Source: Bacillales bacterium (GTDB lineage Bacteria; Bacillota; Bacilli; Bacillales; DASSOY01). Taken from it: a stretch of 35,531 bases of DNA. The stretch lies in contig DASSOY010000021.1 of the NCBI GenBank assembly GCA_035700025.1, forward strand, positions 1-35,531. Reading direction: 5' to 3'. Below are positions 17,323 through 26,005 of the stretch, in pieces (the stretch's first letter is position 1; every line of letters starts with the position of its first letter). The notes under the pieces were generated by a model, which was not told the origin of the DNA, searched no databases, and was given only the letters and a program-made list of their open reading frames with translations. The position numbers were made by a program, and so were the translations under genes.

Positions 17323-17931
17323 TCACTTCCTTTTAACGCCAGATTGGGTCGCATTGAACTTCTTTTGCGTCAATGAAAGCTTCAGCTTGCTTTCGATGAA
17401 GTAAAACAGCTTGCCAACCTGGAAGATGATTTGTGTCGCGTATCGTATGGCAAACGTTTTGCCAAACGCTTTACCTCCGACCGTCAACGCCGCGACGACG
17501 CTCGTAAATATGACGGAGACGACATATTGAAACGTGGAATCGCTTCCATATTCCAATTGTAAAGTGAGTTGCAAAACTACAGCCGCGACTGCGGTTCCGC
17601 TGACGATACCGGAAATGTCTCCAACGACGTCATTACAAAAGTTCGCCATCCGATCGGCATTTCTAGCGATGTAAATCGACTGTTTCGAACCGTGAATTCG
17701 TTTTGAAGCCATCGCGTGAAATGGTTTTTCGTCCACCGCAGTGGCGGCGACGCCGATGATGTCAAAAATGATCCCGATGGCAACGATGAACAGCACGATT
17801 AACGTGCCGGCGCCCCATGTGACGCCATCGAGGACAAACGTAGATACGACTGAAAAAATAGCCGCTAACACGAGCGTGATAACGGCAATCCCAGAACTCC
17901 ATTTTATGGATTTTTTAAACATTAATTTCAT
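17323..17931 (-). CDS. oapA: OapA, OLE RNA-associated membrane protein (BH2780-like)
   Basis: A 202-residue membrane protein from ATG 17931 (AGGAG about 13 bases upstream; ATG 17922 is an alternative). The longer open frame to 18108 would run back into the RNA gene and is not protein-like there. Four likely membrane segments lie at about 13-33, 40-65, 102-124 and 134-152. The second runs into [20 protein letters not shown] and a basic region ([19 protein letters not shown]), resembling the DUF21/CNNM-type fold found in magnesium transporters. The C-terminus is strongly basic ([16 protein letters not shown]), suited to RNA contact. In B. halodurans the homologue (BH2780) binds OLE RNA and places it at the membrane. 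Identification rests on sequence character and the exact ispA - RNA - oapA - dxs context. Confidence 0.88.
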   Translation of the reverse strand: MKLMFKKSIKWSSGIAVITLVLAAIFSVVSTFVLDGVTWGAGTLIVLFIVAIGIIFDIIGVAATAVDEKPFHAMASKRIHGSKQSIYIARNADRMANFCNDVVGDISGIVSGTAVAAVVLQLTLQLEYGSDSTFQYVVSVIFTSVVAALTVGGKAFGKTFAIRYATQIIFQVGKLFYFIESKLKLSLTQKKFNATQSGVKRK

Positions 17932-17949
17932 ACTTAGCTTCAATCTCCT

Positions 17950-18560
17950 AACAACGTTAACACAATAGGGAAGTGGTCGTTCGAAGAGTAAACATTGCAG
18001 CTTAGGTCCAGTAGGTTTTCCCGAAAGGATACCGAATCGTTGCCGCTCCGGCGGTTTCCCTTTAAACCCTTTCCGGCCCCGTCGCCGGCAGCCGAACTGG
18101 ATCGCCACTCAGTCTGCACTATAATCCCCTTCAAACGTCATCGGAACAGTCTAGGAGTTTTCCTCAACAGCCCTTCCATTTCCTAGCCTCTTTTGCAGAA
18201 CGGATTTCATACGGATCAGAAAACACTATCCGCCGGCCAAGCGGACTTTTTCCACAATGCCCGTAATCCCCTCCGACTCCACTCAAGGCAGGCTACGCTG
18301 AACGTGAATTCCCAGAACTCACGATTCAGGGTTATCTCCCAACATACGCATGCACGTATGAATGGGGCCTCCGCGGACTGCAGGGTCATCGCCCACATGC
18401 CATTGTGGATCGCCCTACGTCCTTAACTCCCAGCATTGACCCAAGGCTGGGCGCCTCAAGCCGACACCAGAAGCTTCATCGATGTGCCCTTTGGCGGATT
18501 TTTAGGCCCGCCCTCAGAAATGGGAAGCCGACTAGAATACTGCACCACTTGCGTATTGCA
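17950..18560 (-). ncRNA. ole: OLE RNA (Ornate, Large, Extremophilic)
   Basis: About 690 bases between ispA and oapA hold no credible gene but a strong promoter and dense secondary structure. Reading the minus strand, visible hairpins include CCCAGC/GCTGGG (18429-18451), CATACG/CGTATG (18343-18360), and a long one pairing CTGAA with TTCAG and CGTGA with TCACG (18298-18329). GGCGG/CCGCC lies near the 5' end and CCGC/GCGG near 18230. The size, the position between ispA and a four-helix membrane protein preceding dxs, and the promoter all match OLE RNA of B. halodurans (about 610 nt). The 5' end is set from the promoter; the 3' end is estimated from the known length. No terminator is visible before oapA, so the RNA may be processed from, or share, the oapA-dxs transcript. 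I have not matched it to a covariance model. Confidence 0.88.
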
Positions 18561-18566
18561 CATCTT

Positions 18567-18595
18567 ATTATACCACGAATAGCAGATTTTCTCAA
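18567..18595 (-). promoter_or_regulatory. Sigma-A promoter of OLE RNA
   Basis: Minus strand -35 TTGAGA (18590-18595), exactly 17 bases, -10 TATAAT (18567-18572). It is the best vegetative promoter in the window and lies 22-51 bases beyond the ispA stop codon. It predicts transcription starting near 18560 and indicates that the RNA is made independently of the upstream xseAB-ispA genes. Confidence 0.88.
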
Positions 18596-18617
18596 CGAGG
18601 TTATTACGTTGCCGCGG

Positions 18618-19499
18618 TCAAACGTCGCGGTTTACGATGTAATCGCTCAACGCCGACAATCGCCGATGATCGACAGCTGCTTCCGACAAATGATGCTTCG
18701 CTTGAATGAAATGTTCTTCGAGTTTCCGTTTCGCGCCGTCGAGCGACAACAGTTGCGGATACGTACTTTTTTGTTTGTTCAAGTCGCTGCCGGCCGTCTT
18801 TCCCATCGTATTCGTATCCCCAATGATGTCGAGAATGTCGTCGCGGATTTGAAAGGCGAGACCGAGATGTTGCGCGAAATTTCGCAATTGGTTTGTTTGA
18901 AATTCATCAGCGTCGGCAAGCAAAGCGCCGGCTTCAATCGAGAACGCCAGCAATTTTCCGGTTTTTCGTAAGTGCACTTGCTCAAGCTCTTCGAAGGTCA
19001 GTTTTTTTCGTTCCGCCTCGAGATCGAAACATTGCCCGCCGACCATTCCTTCCGCCCCTGCCGCACGCGCCATCATCGCGATCAGCTGTGTCTTCTTGGA
19101 TCCGTCAATGTCCGCGTCGCCGATTTCAGCGACCGCTTCGAAACTTAACGTCAACAAAGCGTCCCCGGCGAGAATTGCCGTCGCTTCTCCGTATATTTTA
19201 TGGTTCGTCGGTTTTCCTCTTCTCAAGTCGTCATCGTCCATGGCAGGCAAGTCGTCGTGAATCAAGGAATACGTGTGGATCAATTCAATCGCAGAAGCGA
19301 CTGGAAGTCCCGATTGTGAATTTTTCCCGAAAGCTTCCATCGTGGCTAGCAGCAAGATTGGGCGAATTCGTTTGCCCCCGGCTTGTACCGAGTAATGCAT
19401 CGCTTCTTTTAACCGATCCGCTGTATCCAGCCGATCGATTTGCGCAAAAAGGATTTCGTCAATTCTTTCCTTTTGCCGTCGAAAATAAGCATCGATCAC
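18618..19499 (-). CDS. ispA: Farnesyl (polyprenyl) diphosphate synthase
   Basis: A 293-residue all-alpha trans-prenyltransferase that makes farnesyl diphosphate from IPP and DMAPP. The first aspartate-rich motif [18 protein letters not shown] is at about 81-98 and the second, [10 protein letters not shown], at 219-228. GGKRIRP at 41-47 binds the diphosphate. The start is GTG at 19499, overlapping the xseB stop as GTGA, so translation is coupled. It is followed within about 30 bases by the OLE RNA promoter. Confidence 0.96.
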   Translation of the reverse strand: MIDAYFRRQKERIDEILFAQIDRLDTADRLKEAMHYSVQAGGKRIRPILLLATMEAFGKNSQSGLPVASAIELIHTYSLIHDDLPAMDDDDLRRGKPTNHKIYGEATAILAGDALLTLSFEAVAEIGDADIDGSKKTQLIAMMARAAGAEGMVGGQCFDLEAERKKLTFEELEQVHLRKTGKLLAFSIEAGALLADADEFQTNQLRNFAQHLGLAFQIRDDILDIIGDTNTMGKTAGSDLNKQKSTYPQLLSLDGAKRKLEEHFIQAKHHLSEAAVDHRRLSALSDYIVNRDV

Positions 19500-19747
19500 G
19501 TTTTGTCTTCCTCCTGAATGACCAACGTTTCCATTTCACCATCGTCGTTCAAAATTTGATCCATTTGCTCCTCGACTTTCTTTAACTTCGAATGGCACGT
19601 TTTCGATAAATTCATGCCTTTCTGAAACAGCTCAATCGCCTTTTCAAGCGGGACGTCCCCCTCTTCGAGGCGCTCGACGATTTTTTCCATTTGTTCCATC
19701 GCTTCTTCGAAGGACATCTCGCGTGTTTCGTGTTCCGTTTCTTTCAC
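19496..19747 (-). CDS. xseB: Exodeoxyribonuclease VII small subunit
   Basis: An 83-residue small helical subunit of exonuclease VII with the family core [20 protein letters not shown] and [19 protein letters not shown]. The start is GTG at 19747, overlapping the xseA stop as GTGA and preceded by GAGGGGGAG. A longer frame to 20080 lies inside xseA and is rejected. Confidence 0.93.
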   Translation of the reverse strand: MKETEHETREMSFEEAMEQMEKIVERLEEGDVPLEKAIELFQKGMNLSKTCHSKLKKVEEQMDQILNDDGEMETLVIQEEDKT

Positions 19748-21099
19748 TGCGTCTCCCCCTCTTCGATTCCCCAAACTTGACAATCCAATGTTCCGTCCTT
19801 GAGCCTCACATTGACGAGATCTCCGGGCTGCACTTGATGAACCGTTTGGATCAACTGCTTGTCTTTTCCATACGTTAAACTGAAGCCCCGCTCCATGACA
19901 TTGAGCGGACTCAAGACATTCAATTTCGATACCGTTTGACGAAACGCGTTTTGTTGCAGCACAAGCAACTGGTTCATTTCCCGCCGCAGTTGTTTCGCGA
20001 CACGATCGGTTGCAGCAAAGGCGTCTTTCACCGCTTGTTGTGGATGGTATTTCGACAAAACACGAACGGTATTTCTCCATTCGTAGCTTTTGTTCTCAAC
20101 TTGACGACGCATGTTCCTCGTCAACCGCTCCAAACATTGATCCAAAGCTTGTTCCTTCTCACGCAACGTTTGTGCTGGAGAGCGAAATGCATAGGAGGAT
20201 TCCAGTCGTTGCAATCGGGCTCGCTGCGTCTGCATCCGCTCGTTCATCGCCCGTTTCATGCGAATGATTCTTTCATTGATGCGTTCTCGTAATTCGCCGA
20301 CGTGGGGAACGGCCAACTCAGCAGCCGCAGTCGGCGTTGGAGCACGAACGTCGGAAACGAAGTCGGAGATCGTGTAGTCGGTTTCGTGCCCAACGGCGGA
20401 AATGATCGGGAGACGGGAACGAAAAATCGCCCGGGCGACGATTTCTTCATTAAATGCCCATAATTCTTCGATGGAACCGCCTCCGCGGCCGATGATCAAA
20501 ACATCGAGAAAGGAGTGCAAGTTCGCTTGTTTGATGGCATCGGCGACCGACGCGGCTGCTGCTGTTCCTTGCACGAGAGCAGGAAATACCGTGATGCGGG
20601 CGGCGGGGTAGCGTCGTTTGATTGTCGTGCAAATATCGCGCAAGGCTGCGCCTGTCGGCGAAGTGACAACACCGATTTCCGTTGCATACGTCGGAAGCGT
20701 TTTTTTATGTGCTACGGCAAACAGGCCTTCCTGTTCCAATTTGCGTTTCAATTCTTCGAAAGCGAGATACAAATTGCCGACCCCGTCCGGCTGGATTTCT
20801 TTCGCGTACAATTGGTATTGGCCGTACGGTTCATAAACCGAAACTTCGCCTCGTACGAGCACCTTCATTCCGTCTTCCGGCCGGAAACGGAGCGAACGAT
20901 TTTGACTGGAGAACATGACCGACTGGATTCTTGACTGGTTGTCTTTCAAGGTGAAGTACATATGGCCGCGGCTGTGGTGTTTAAAGTTCGAGAGTTCGCC
21001 GCGCACCCATACGTTTCGGTATTTCGGCTCTTTCTCAAACAATCGTTTGATCGAACGAGTTAAGGCGGTAACCGTCATATAACGGTCGGCATCGTTCAT
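19744..21099 (-). CDS. xseA: Exodeoxyribonuclease VII large subunit
   Basis: A 451-residue nuclease subunit. The N-terminal OB-fold (tRNA_anti-like) at about 8-105 includes [23 protein letters not shown]. The catalytic domain has [31 protein letters not shown], and [31 protein letters not shown] in two parts. A long coiled coil at about 260-400 precedes the C-terminus. With XseB it degrades single-stranded DNA. AAAGGAGAA lies upstream of ATG 21099. The 42-base gap to nusB is where B. subtilis has folD. Confidence 0.96.
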   Translation of the reverse strand: MNDADRYMTVTALTRSIKRLFEKEPKYRNVWVRGELSNFKHHSRGHMYFTLKDNQSRIQSVMFSSQNRSLRFRPEDGMKVLVRGEVSVYEPYGQYQLYAKEIQPDGVGNLYLAFEELKRKLEQEGLFAVAHKKTLPTYATEIGVVTSPTGAALRDICTTIKRRYPAARITVFPALVQGTAAAASVADAIKQANLHSFLDVLIIGRGGGSIEELWAFNEEIVARAIFRSRLPIISAVGHETDYTISDFVSDVRAPTPTAAAELAVPHVGELRERINERIIRMKRAMNERMQTQRARLQRLESSYAFRSPAQTLREKEQALDQCLERLTRNMRRQVENKSYEWRNTVRVLSKYHPQQAVKDAFAATDRVAKQLRREMNQLLVLQQNAFRQTVSKLNVLSPLNVMERGFSLTYGKDKQLIQTVHQVQPGDLVNVRLKDGTLDCQVWGIEEGETQ

Positions 21100-21141
21100 G
21101 GAAACATTCTCCTTTGAATGACAAGTTCAATCGTTGGCGAC

Positions 21142-21534
21142 TTATTTTTCAACGTCGCGGGCAATCTTTGACAAAACACCGTTCACAAAACGTCCCGACT
21201 GTTCGCCTCCGAACGTTTTCGCCAACTCGACGGCCTCGTTTAACGTTACGTTCCGCGGTATGTCACCAAGAAATTTGAGTTCGAACACGGCCATGCGCAA
21301 AATGCAGCGATCGACGTTTCCGACTCTTGACAAATTCCAATGCTCCAAGTTCGCGACGATGACTGGATCGATGGCAGCCTGATGGTCCAACGTACCTTCC
21401 ACGAGCTTATTTAAAAATTCGTCTTGCTGTCCCTCTTCGAGCACATTTTCAATCGCTTCCGCCGCCTCTGCGCCGCCGATTTCCACTTGAAACAAAGCTT
21501 GTACCGCTTTTTCGCGGGCCATTCGTCTGTTCAT
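21142..21534 (-). CDS. nusB: Transcription antitermination factor NusB
   Basis: A 130-residue all-helical NusB, the normal length. It begins MNRRMAREKAVQALFQVEIG and ends with the conserved LGDIPRNVTLNEAVELAKTFGG...FVNGVLSKI. With NusE (S10) it binds boxA RNA for rRNA antitermination. AAAGGAAG lies upstream of ATG 21534. It is separated from yqhY by a terminator, so it is the first gene of the nusB-xseA-xseB-ispA group. No clear promoter is visible in the 60 bases upstream. Confidence 0.95.
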   Translation of the reverse strand: MNRRMAREKAVQALFQVEIGGAEAAEAIENVLEEGQQDEFLNKLVEGTLDHQAAIDPVIVANLEHWNLSRVGNVDRCILRMAVFELKFLGDIPRNVTLNEAVELAKTFGGEQSGRFVNGVLSKIARDVEK

Positions 21535-21599
21535 TCGTTAACTTCCTTTCTCCGTGGGCAAGCGAAACAAGCAAACACACGACAAATGGTCATTCGTGC

Positions 21600-21639
21600 A
21601 AAAAAATCAAAGGGAAGCCGCCTCCCCCTTGATTTTTTT
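21600..21639. terminator. Terminator between yqhY and nusB
   Basis: A 12-pair stem (ATCAAGGGGGAG with CTTCCCTTTGAT, some G-T pairs) lies at 21606-21633, flanked by A/T runs so it has T tracts on both strands. It ends the accB-accC-yqhY transcript. Confidence 0.85.
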
Positions 21640-21646
21640 CATTCAT

Positions 21647-22051
21647 TCATTCGCTTTCTTCTTTCGCATCTTCTGCTTCGTCGGTTTGTTCGAATTGGAT
21701 GCCGGTTACGTGAATGTTGACCGCTTTCACATCAAGCGACGTCATCGTTCGCAACGTTTGGCAAATGTTGTCTTGAATCTTTTGGCCGGTTTCGGGAATG
21801 GACACGCCGTATTTCAACAGCACGTAAACGTCGATTGTGATGCCGTCTTCTGCGAGCTCCACCTTCACCCCTTTGCGGTGATTACGTCTGCCTAATCTCT
21901 CAGCGACTCCCGTCGCGAAACTTCCGCGCATTTCCGAAACGCCGGTTACCTCATTGGCCGCAATGCTTGCGATCACCTCAATGACCTCCGGCGAAATTTC
22001 CACCTTCCCGAGATCGTGCTCTTCCATTTCAAAAGTGGTCGACTCCGTCAT
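21647..22051 (-). CDS. yqhY: Asp23/Gls24 family protein YqhY
   Basis: A 134-residue Asp23/Gls24 domain protein with GKVEISPEVIEVIASIAANE, VTGVSEMRG and VYVLLKYGVSIPE. It is acidic at both ends. The start is ATG 22051, with GGAGGTGA 5 bases upstream; a GTG at 22069 is a less likely alternative. The ribosome site overlaps the end of accC. In B. subtilis, loss of YqhY unbalances fatty acid synthesis and selects acetyl-CoA carboxylase mutations. The accB-accC-yqhY linkage seen here fits a role tied to that enzyme. Confidence 0.92.
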   Translation of the reverse strand: MTESTTFEMEEHDLGKVEISPEVIEVIASIAANEVTGVSEMRGSFATGVAERLGRRNHRKGVKVELAEDGITIDVYVLLKYGVSIPETGQKIQDNICQTLRTMTSLDVKAVNIHVTGIQFEQTDEAEDAKEESE

Positions 22052-22065
22052 ATCAGTCACCTCCG

Positions 22066-23418
22066 TCACCGACTCGTTAATGGGTATTGTTCGAGAAATT
22101 TCGTATTGAAATTCCCCTCGACGAATTTTTCGTGATTCAACAGCCGCAAATGAAACGGAATGGTCGTATGAACGCCTTCGACGACAAATTCGTCCAGCGC
22201 CCTTTTCATCCGCGCAATGGCTTCTTCGCGCGTTTTTCCATAGCTGATCACTTTAGCGATCATTGAATCATAAAACGGCGGAATTTTGTAGCCGGTATAG
22301 GCCGCTGAATCCACGCGCACACCGAATCCGCCGGGCGGGAGAAACATTTCCAGCCGTCCGGGCGAAGGCATGAAATTTTTATCCGGGTTTTCCGCGTTAA
22401 TGCGGCATTCGATCGCCCAACCTTCATAGGTGACGTCTTCCTGCCGGAGTGAGAGTTTCTCGCCCGAAGCGACGCGAATTTGTTCCTTGACTAGATCGAC
22501 CCCGGTTACCCATTCCGTGACGGGATGCTCCACCTGGATGCGTGTGTTCATTTCCATAAAATAAAAATTCCCGTTGTTGTGGTCGTAAATAAATTCGATC
22601 GTTCCGGCGCCGGTGTAATCGACCGCTTGAGCCGCTTTCACCGCCGCGTTGCCCATTTCCTCGCGCTTATCGGCGTCGAGCGCCGGAGACGGGGATTCTT
22701 CCAACAGTTTTTGCAGGCGCCGCTGAATCGAGCAATCCCGTTCCCCGAGGTGAATCGTGTTTCCGTGCGTATCGGCCAACACTTGGATCTCCACATGACG
22801 GAAATCTTCGATGTATTTCTCAAGATATACGCCGTCATTTCCGAAAGCGGTCGCCGCTTCCCGCTGCGTCACGCGCACCCCTTTCACGAGATCCTCTTTC
22901 GTGCGTGCCACGCGGATGCCTTTGCCGCCGCCGCCGGCCGTCGCCTTGATAATGACCGGATAACCGATTTCATCGGCGACCTTAAGCGCCTCTTCCTCAT
23001 CAGCCACGATGCCGTCGGAACCAGGCACGACCGGCACGCCGGCTTTCTCCATCGTTTTCCGGGCGACGTCTTTCGTACCCATCTTCGCGATCGCTTCCGC
23101 ACTCGGTCCGACAAACGTGACGTTGCACTCGGCACATATTTCCGCAAAATCGGCGTTTTCGGAAAGAAATCCGTAGCCGGGGTGGATCGCATCCACGCCG
23201 GTAAGCTTTGCGATACTCATGATATTTGTGAAATTTAAGTAGCTGTCTTTCGAAGCAGCCGGCCCGATGCAGTAGGCCTCATCGGCCATTCTCGTATGGA
23301 GGGCGTCTTCGTCTGCCTTCGAATAGACGGCAACCGTCTCAATGCCAAGCTCTTTGCAAGCGCGAATAACGCGAACGGCAATTTCTCCGCGGTTGGCAAC
23401 GAGCAATTTTTTGATCAT
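22066..23418 (-). CDS. accC: Acetyl-CoA carboxylase, biotin carboxylase subunit
   Basis: A 450-residue ATP-grasp biotin carboxylase, the standard length. It opens [20 protein letters not shown]. The ATP loop [14 protein letters not shown] contains GGGGKG at 162-167, and the catalytic region has [19 protein letters not shown]-terminal biotin-carboxylase domain follows. It carboxylates biotin on AccB. AAGGAG precedes ATG 23418, 82 bases downstream of accB in the same operon. Confidence 0.97.
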   Translation of the reverse strand: MIKKLLVANRGEIAVRVIRACKELGIETVAVYSKADEDALHTRMADEAYCIGPAASKDSYLNFTNIMSIAKLTGVDAIHPGYGFLSENADFAEICAECNVTFVGPSAEAIAKMGTKDVARKTMEKAGVPVVPGSDGIVADEEEALKVADEIGYPVIIKATAGGGGKGIRVARTKEDLVKGVRVTQREAATAFGNDGVYLEKYIEDFRHVEIQVLADTHGNTIHLGERDCSIQRRLQKLLEESPSPALDADKREEMGNAAVKAAQAVDYTGAGTIEFIYDHNNGNFYFMEMNTRIQVEHPVTEWVTGVDLVKEQIRVASGEKLSLRQEDVTYEGWAIECRINAENPDKNFMPSPGRLEMFLPPGGFGVRVDSAAYTGYKIPPFYDSMIAKVISYGKTREEAIARMKRALDEFVVEGVHTTIPFHLRLLNHEKFVEGNFNTKFLEQYPLTSR

Positions 23419-23499
23419 GTTAAACGCTCCTTCGTGAATCTCAATTCAAATGTAAGGAAATCGATCTCGTCGATCGCGTAAATTTACAACCGATTTTCC

Positions 23500-24015
23500 T
23501 TATGCAGGTTTGACAAGAAAGAGCGGTTGACCGTATTCAACCAGTTCTCCGTTGTTGACAAGAATTTCGACGATTTCCCCTGATACGTCAGCCTCGATTT
23601 CATTGAATAGTTTCATCGCCTCAATGATGCACACCACAGAGTCTTCCTGCACTTTGTCGCCGACTTTGATGTAAGCGTCCGCATCCGGCGAAGGCGACGT
23701 GTAAAACGTCCCGACCATCGGAGATTCGATTTTATGTAAATGCTCGTCCTCTTTTTGCGAATCCCCGCTCGATTCCGGTTGTTTCGTTGATTCTGTTTGC
23801 GCCTGCGGCTCGTGATTGGCCGTTACGCCGGCCGGCTGCGTCATCACAGCTTGCTCTTCCTTGGAAGGCGCAGTCACCATCGTCGTTACGCTTTCCGAAT
23901 TTTTCTTCAGTTTGATTTTCGCGCCGTCGAGTTCATATTCGAATTCGTCGATCGATGATTCGTCGATCAATTTAATCAACTCGCGAACTTCTTGAATTTT
24001 CAAGTCCTTGTTCAC
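23500..24015 (-). CDS. accB: Biotin carboxyl carrier protein of acetyl-CoA carboxylase
   Basis: A 171-residue carrier. The N-terminal part ([20 protein letters not shown]) is typical of Bacillus AccB. A Pro/Ala/Gln/Glu-rich linker follows at about 45-92, then the biotinyl domain at 96-171 with the biotinylation motif [10 protein letters not shown] (K135). The start shown is GTG at 24015. TTG at 24003 is an alternative, giving MKIQEV as in B. subtilis with GAGGGAG better spaced. It is the first gene of accB-accC-yqhY. Confidence 0.94.
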   Translation of the reverse strand: MNKDLKIQEVRELIKLIDESSIDEFEYELDGAKIKLKKNSESVTTMVTAPSKEEQAVMTQPAGVTANHEPQAQTESTKQPESSGDSQKEDEHLHKIESPMVGTFYTSPSPDADAYIKVGDKVQEDSVVCIIEAMKLFNEIEADVSGEIVEILVNNGELVEYGQPLFLVKPA

Positions 24016-24054
24016 TCCCTCAACAAATGTCTTAGTCTTACGGCAATCATAATT

Positions 24055-24063
24055 ATTATATCA
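24055..24063 (-). promoter_or_regulatory. Extended -10 promoter element of accB
   Basis: Minus strand TGATATAAT, a TGN extended -10 with a perfect TATAAT, lies about 40 bases upstream of accB. The -35 position falls in the T tract of the spoIIIAH terminator and is a poor match, as is common for extended -10 promoters. Confidence 0.55.
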
Positions 24064-24076
24064 TGGGATTCACAAA

Positions 24077-24107
24077 AAGAAAAAGCTGTTGATTGAATCA
24101 ACAGCTT
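24077..24107 (-). terminator. Terminator of the spoIIIA operon
   Basis: A perfect 12-base inverted repeat, AAGCTGTTGATT / AATCAACAGCTT (24083-24107), is followed on the minus strand by TTTTTC and more T residues. It starts at the spoIIIAH stop codon. Confidence 0.9.
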
Positions 24108-24705
24108 ACTCCGCAGCTCCCGCCTTGTACGTGACCATAATGTTATGTGTCGGAACATTCACTTTGTCTACAACTAAGTCCAAAATCTCCGCCGCTTGCT
24201 CGTTGGACAATTGTTTCGTTTGGACGTAAATGCGGATTTTTTCGCCGTCGACGCTTACGAGCGCATCGTTGAATCCTTTCGCAACAATAAGCGACTCGAG
24301 CATTTTTTCTTTCGCCGACATTTGGCTCAACTCATCCAATTTCGCTTTCGCTTCCGCTTTTTCTTCCGGCGTCGCCTCACTAGATGCGATGACGGCCGTA
24401 TAATGTTCCTGGAGTTCCTCCCGTGCTTCCATCTTCTTCAACTTTGCCGATGCAAACGTGGCTTCCCCGGTTATGCTCGTCGCGGTCGGACTGTCCGTTT
24501 TCGTATCTTCTTTTTTCGACGGGGATTCTGATTCGCTGTTGTTCGACGACGAGTCTTCGCCTTGTTTTTTCTCCTGTTTATCATCTTCGCCGACAGCCGT
24601 CTGCTGTCCGGGATTCGGCACCGGCGACGTCATATAATACACACTCAATACGATGATCAGACTCAGCATCGTGAGCAGCCAAACCGTTTGTTTCTTCAAC
24701 ATCAT
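24106..24705 (-). CDS. spoIIIAH: Stage III sporulation protein AH (SpoIIIAH)
   Basis: A 199-residue mother-cell membrane protein with a single N-terminal segment at 7-25 and an acidic Ser/Glu/Lys-rich linker. The C-terminal ring-building domain resembles YscJ/FliF secretion-ring proteins (EAKAKLDELSQMSAKEKMLESLIVAKGFNDALVSVDGEKIRIYV). In B. subtilis it binds forespore SpoIIQ across the intermembrane space. The start at ATG 24705 overlaps the spoIIIAG stop and follows AAAGGGGGAA; a longer frame to 24792 lies inside spoIIIAG. Confidence 0.93.
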   Translation of the reverse strand: MMLKKQTVWLLTMLSLIIVLSVYYMTSPVPNPGQQTAVGEDDKQEKKQGEDSSSNNSESESPSKKEDTKTDSPTATSITGEATFASAKLKKMEAREELQEHYTAVIASSEATPEEKAEAKAKLDELSQMSAKEKMLESLIVAKGFNDALVSVDGEKIRIYVQTKQLSNEQAAEILDLVVDKVNVPTHNIMVTYKAGAAE

Positions 24706-25343
24706 TGTTCGTTCCCCCTTTGTTTTTTCGGCAGTACGGCGATTCGATAATCCGGAATGCCGAGCAAACTGTTCACGGCATTCTTGATCCACAACTTCAC
24801 CTGAGCGTTGTCCGCCCCGCCCGCAACGACGAGCACGCCGCTGATTTTCGGCTGTTCAGTTCCGATCACTAACGGTTTCTCGCCTTCCTGCCCATCTATG
24901 ATGACAGCGTCCTTTTGTTCGCTGTTTTCTTTAATTTCGCGGCTTCCGCCTTTTTGATCCGTTTCAGAAGTTGACTTTGTTGATCCGTCAACGTTTTTTT
25001 CGACGATCTTTGTTTCCGACGTCGCAATGTACACCGTCACCGTAACGTCCGTGACGCCGTAAACGTCTTCGATCGCCTCTTCCAACTGTTGCTCGTAATA
25101 ATGCTCGTACTCGATCGGCGTGGAAGGAGAAGCCTCGTTTTTTTTTCCTATGACAGATTCGCTTCCATCCGCTGGTGTCACCGCCGTCTTGACGGCTTTC
25201 GTTTCGCCGCTGTCTTTCGACTGAAAACTCCCAAACAACATGAGTGCGACTCCGACGATGAGAACGAGGATGACATAGCGATAGGACTGAAGCTTTTGCG
25301 GCGATTTGGTTTTAGTGAACAGGTCTTTCCACCGTTTCATCAC
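24702..25343 (-). CDS. spoIIIAG: Stage III sporulation protein AG (SpoIIIAG)
   Basis: A 213-residue protein with one membrane segment at about 22-42 (YRYVILVLIVGVALMLFGSF) and a mother-cell/intermembrane domain containing YEQQLEEAIEDVYGVTDVTVTVYI. The C-terminal half has GVLVVAGGADNAQVKLWIKNAVNSLL. In B. subtilis it forms the large ring of the feeding-tube channel. Its start overlaps the spoIIIAF stop by 4 bases (ATGA), and its stop overlaps the spoIIIAH start. Confidence 0.93.
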   Translation of the reverse strand: MMKRWKDLFTKTKSPQKLQSYRYVILVLIVGVALMLFGSFQSKDSGETKAVKTAVTPADGSESVIGKKNEASPSTPIEYEHYYEQQLEEAIEDVYGVTDVTVTVYIATSETKIVEKNVDGSTKSTSETDQKGGSREIKENSEQKDAVIIDGQEGEKPLVIGTEQPKISGVLVVAGGADNAQVKLWIKNAVNSLLGIPDYRIAVLPKKQRGNEQ

Positions 25344-25993
25344 TTGGAATCCTCCTTCCCGCCTTCAACCCCGCCTTCAACGATGACAACGATGACTTGA
25401 TTTTCGCCCAACCGCCATAAGTCGGCGAGCCGACGGCGGATTTCCTGTGCATGCGAATGTGTATCACCGTCTGTCGTTGTCTTCTCGTCAATATCGATCG
25501 TCACCGGTTCCACAGGTTCAATATCGGCAGTCGTTTCGTTTCCCGTGTCGTCCTTGCTGAGCGTGACCTTAACCCATTTGATCGTCATCTGCGGTCTTTC
25601 TTCACCGGTCGGCATCAGTTCGACATCCACCCCGGCGACGTGCAAACGCGAACGGTCATGCACCTCCTTTTCCGCTTCATTCTTCAATTGGACAGCCACT
25701 TGTTTTTCAATATATGCACGGTGAGAGGCTTGTATTTCTCTTTTCGTGTTTTTTATCGTATTTTTCATTTCGCTCCCGCTTATCGCCGGCCTCCTCGTCA
25801 TCTTTTCGACCCACTCATCGACATCCGCATCCAAAATCGACAAAACCGGATTGAGCAACGCCAACAACAGCAAAAGACCGACGACAAGCCGAACATAACG
25901 TTGCAAGCTGTTATTCGGCAATAACAACTCCAAGACAACCGCGAGCAAAATCAACAGGATGATGCCTTTGATCCACTCCGTCAAATAATCCAC
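25340..25993 (-). CDS. spoIIIAF: Stage III sporulation protein AF (SpoIIIAF)
   Basis: A 217-residue protein with two close N-terminal membrane segments at about 8-28 and 33-52 (IILLILLAVVLELLLPNNSL, LVVGLLLLLALLNPVLSIL) and a soluble C-terminal domain of the ring-building type. The start at 25993 appears to be GTG, 12 bases after spoIIIAE. The C-terminus ends GGVEGGKEDSK. The mother-cell channel role is inferred from the operon and family. Confidence 0.92.
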   Translation of the reverse strand: MDYLTEWIKGIILLILLAVVLELLLPNNSLQRYVRLVVGLLLLLALLNPVLSILDADVDEWVEKMTRRPAISGSEMKNTIKNTKREIQASHRAYIEKQVAVQLKNEAEKEVHDRSRLHVAGVDVELMPTGEERPQMTIKWVKVTLSKDDTGNETTADIEPVEPVTIDIDEKTTTDGDTHSHAQEIRRRLADLWRLGENQVIVVIVEGGVEGGKEDSK

Positions 25994-26005
25994 GTTTCGC
26001 CTCCT

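Noticed and set aside
17940-18426. Several small ORFs on both strands in the ispA-oapA gap
   Set aside because: They overlap a strong RNA promoter and structured sequence, have no ribosome sites or recognisable protein character, and contradict the known OLE RNA context.
17950-18560. RNase P RNA, tmRNA or 6S RNA as the identity of the structured gap
   Set aside because: No tRNA-like ends or tag reading frame are visible, and the flanking genes are not those of these RNAs; the ispA-oapA-dxs context points to OLE.
19748-20080. Long N-terminal extension of XseB
   Set aside because: It lies inside xseA; the GTG at 19747 has a strong ribosome site and gives the normal family length.
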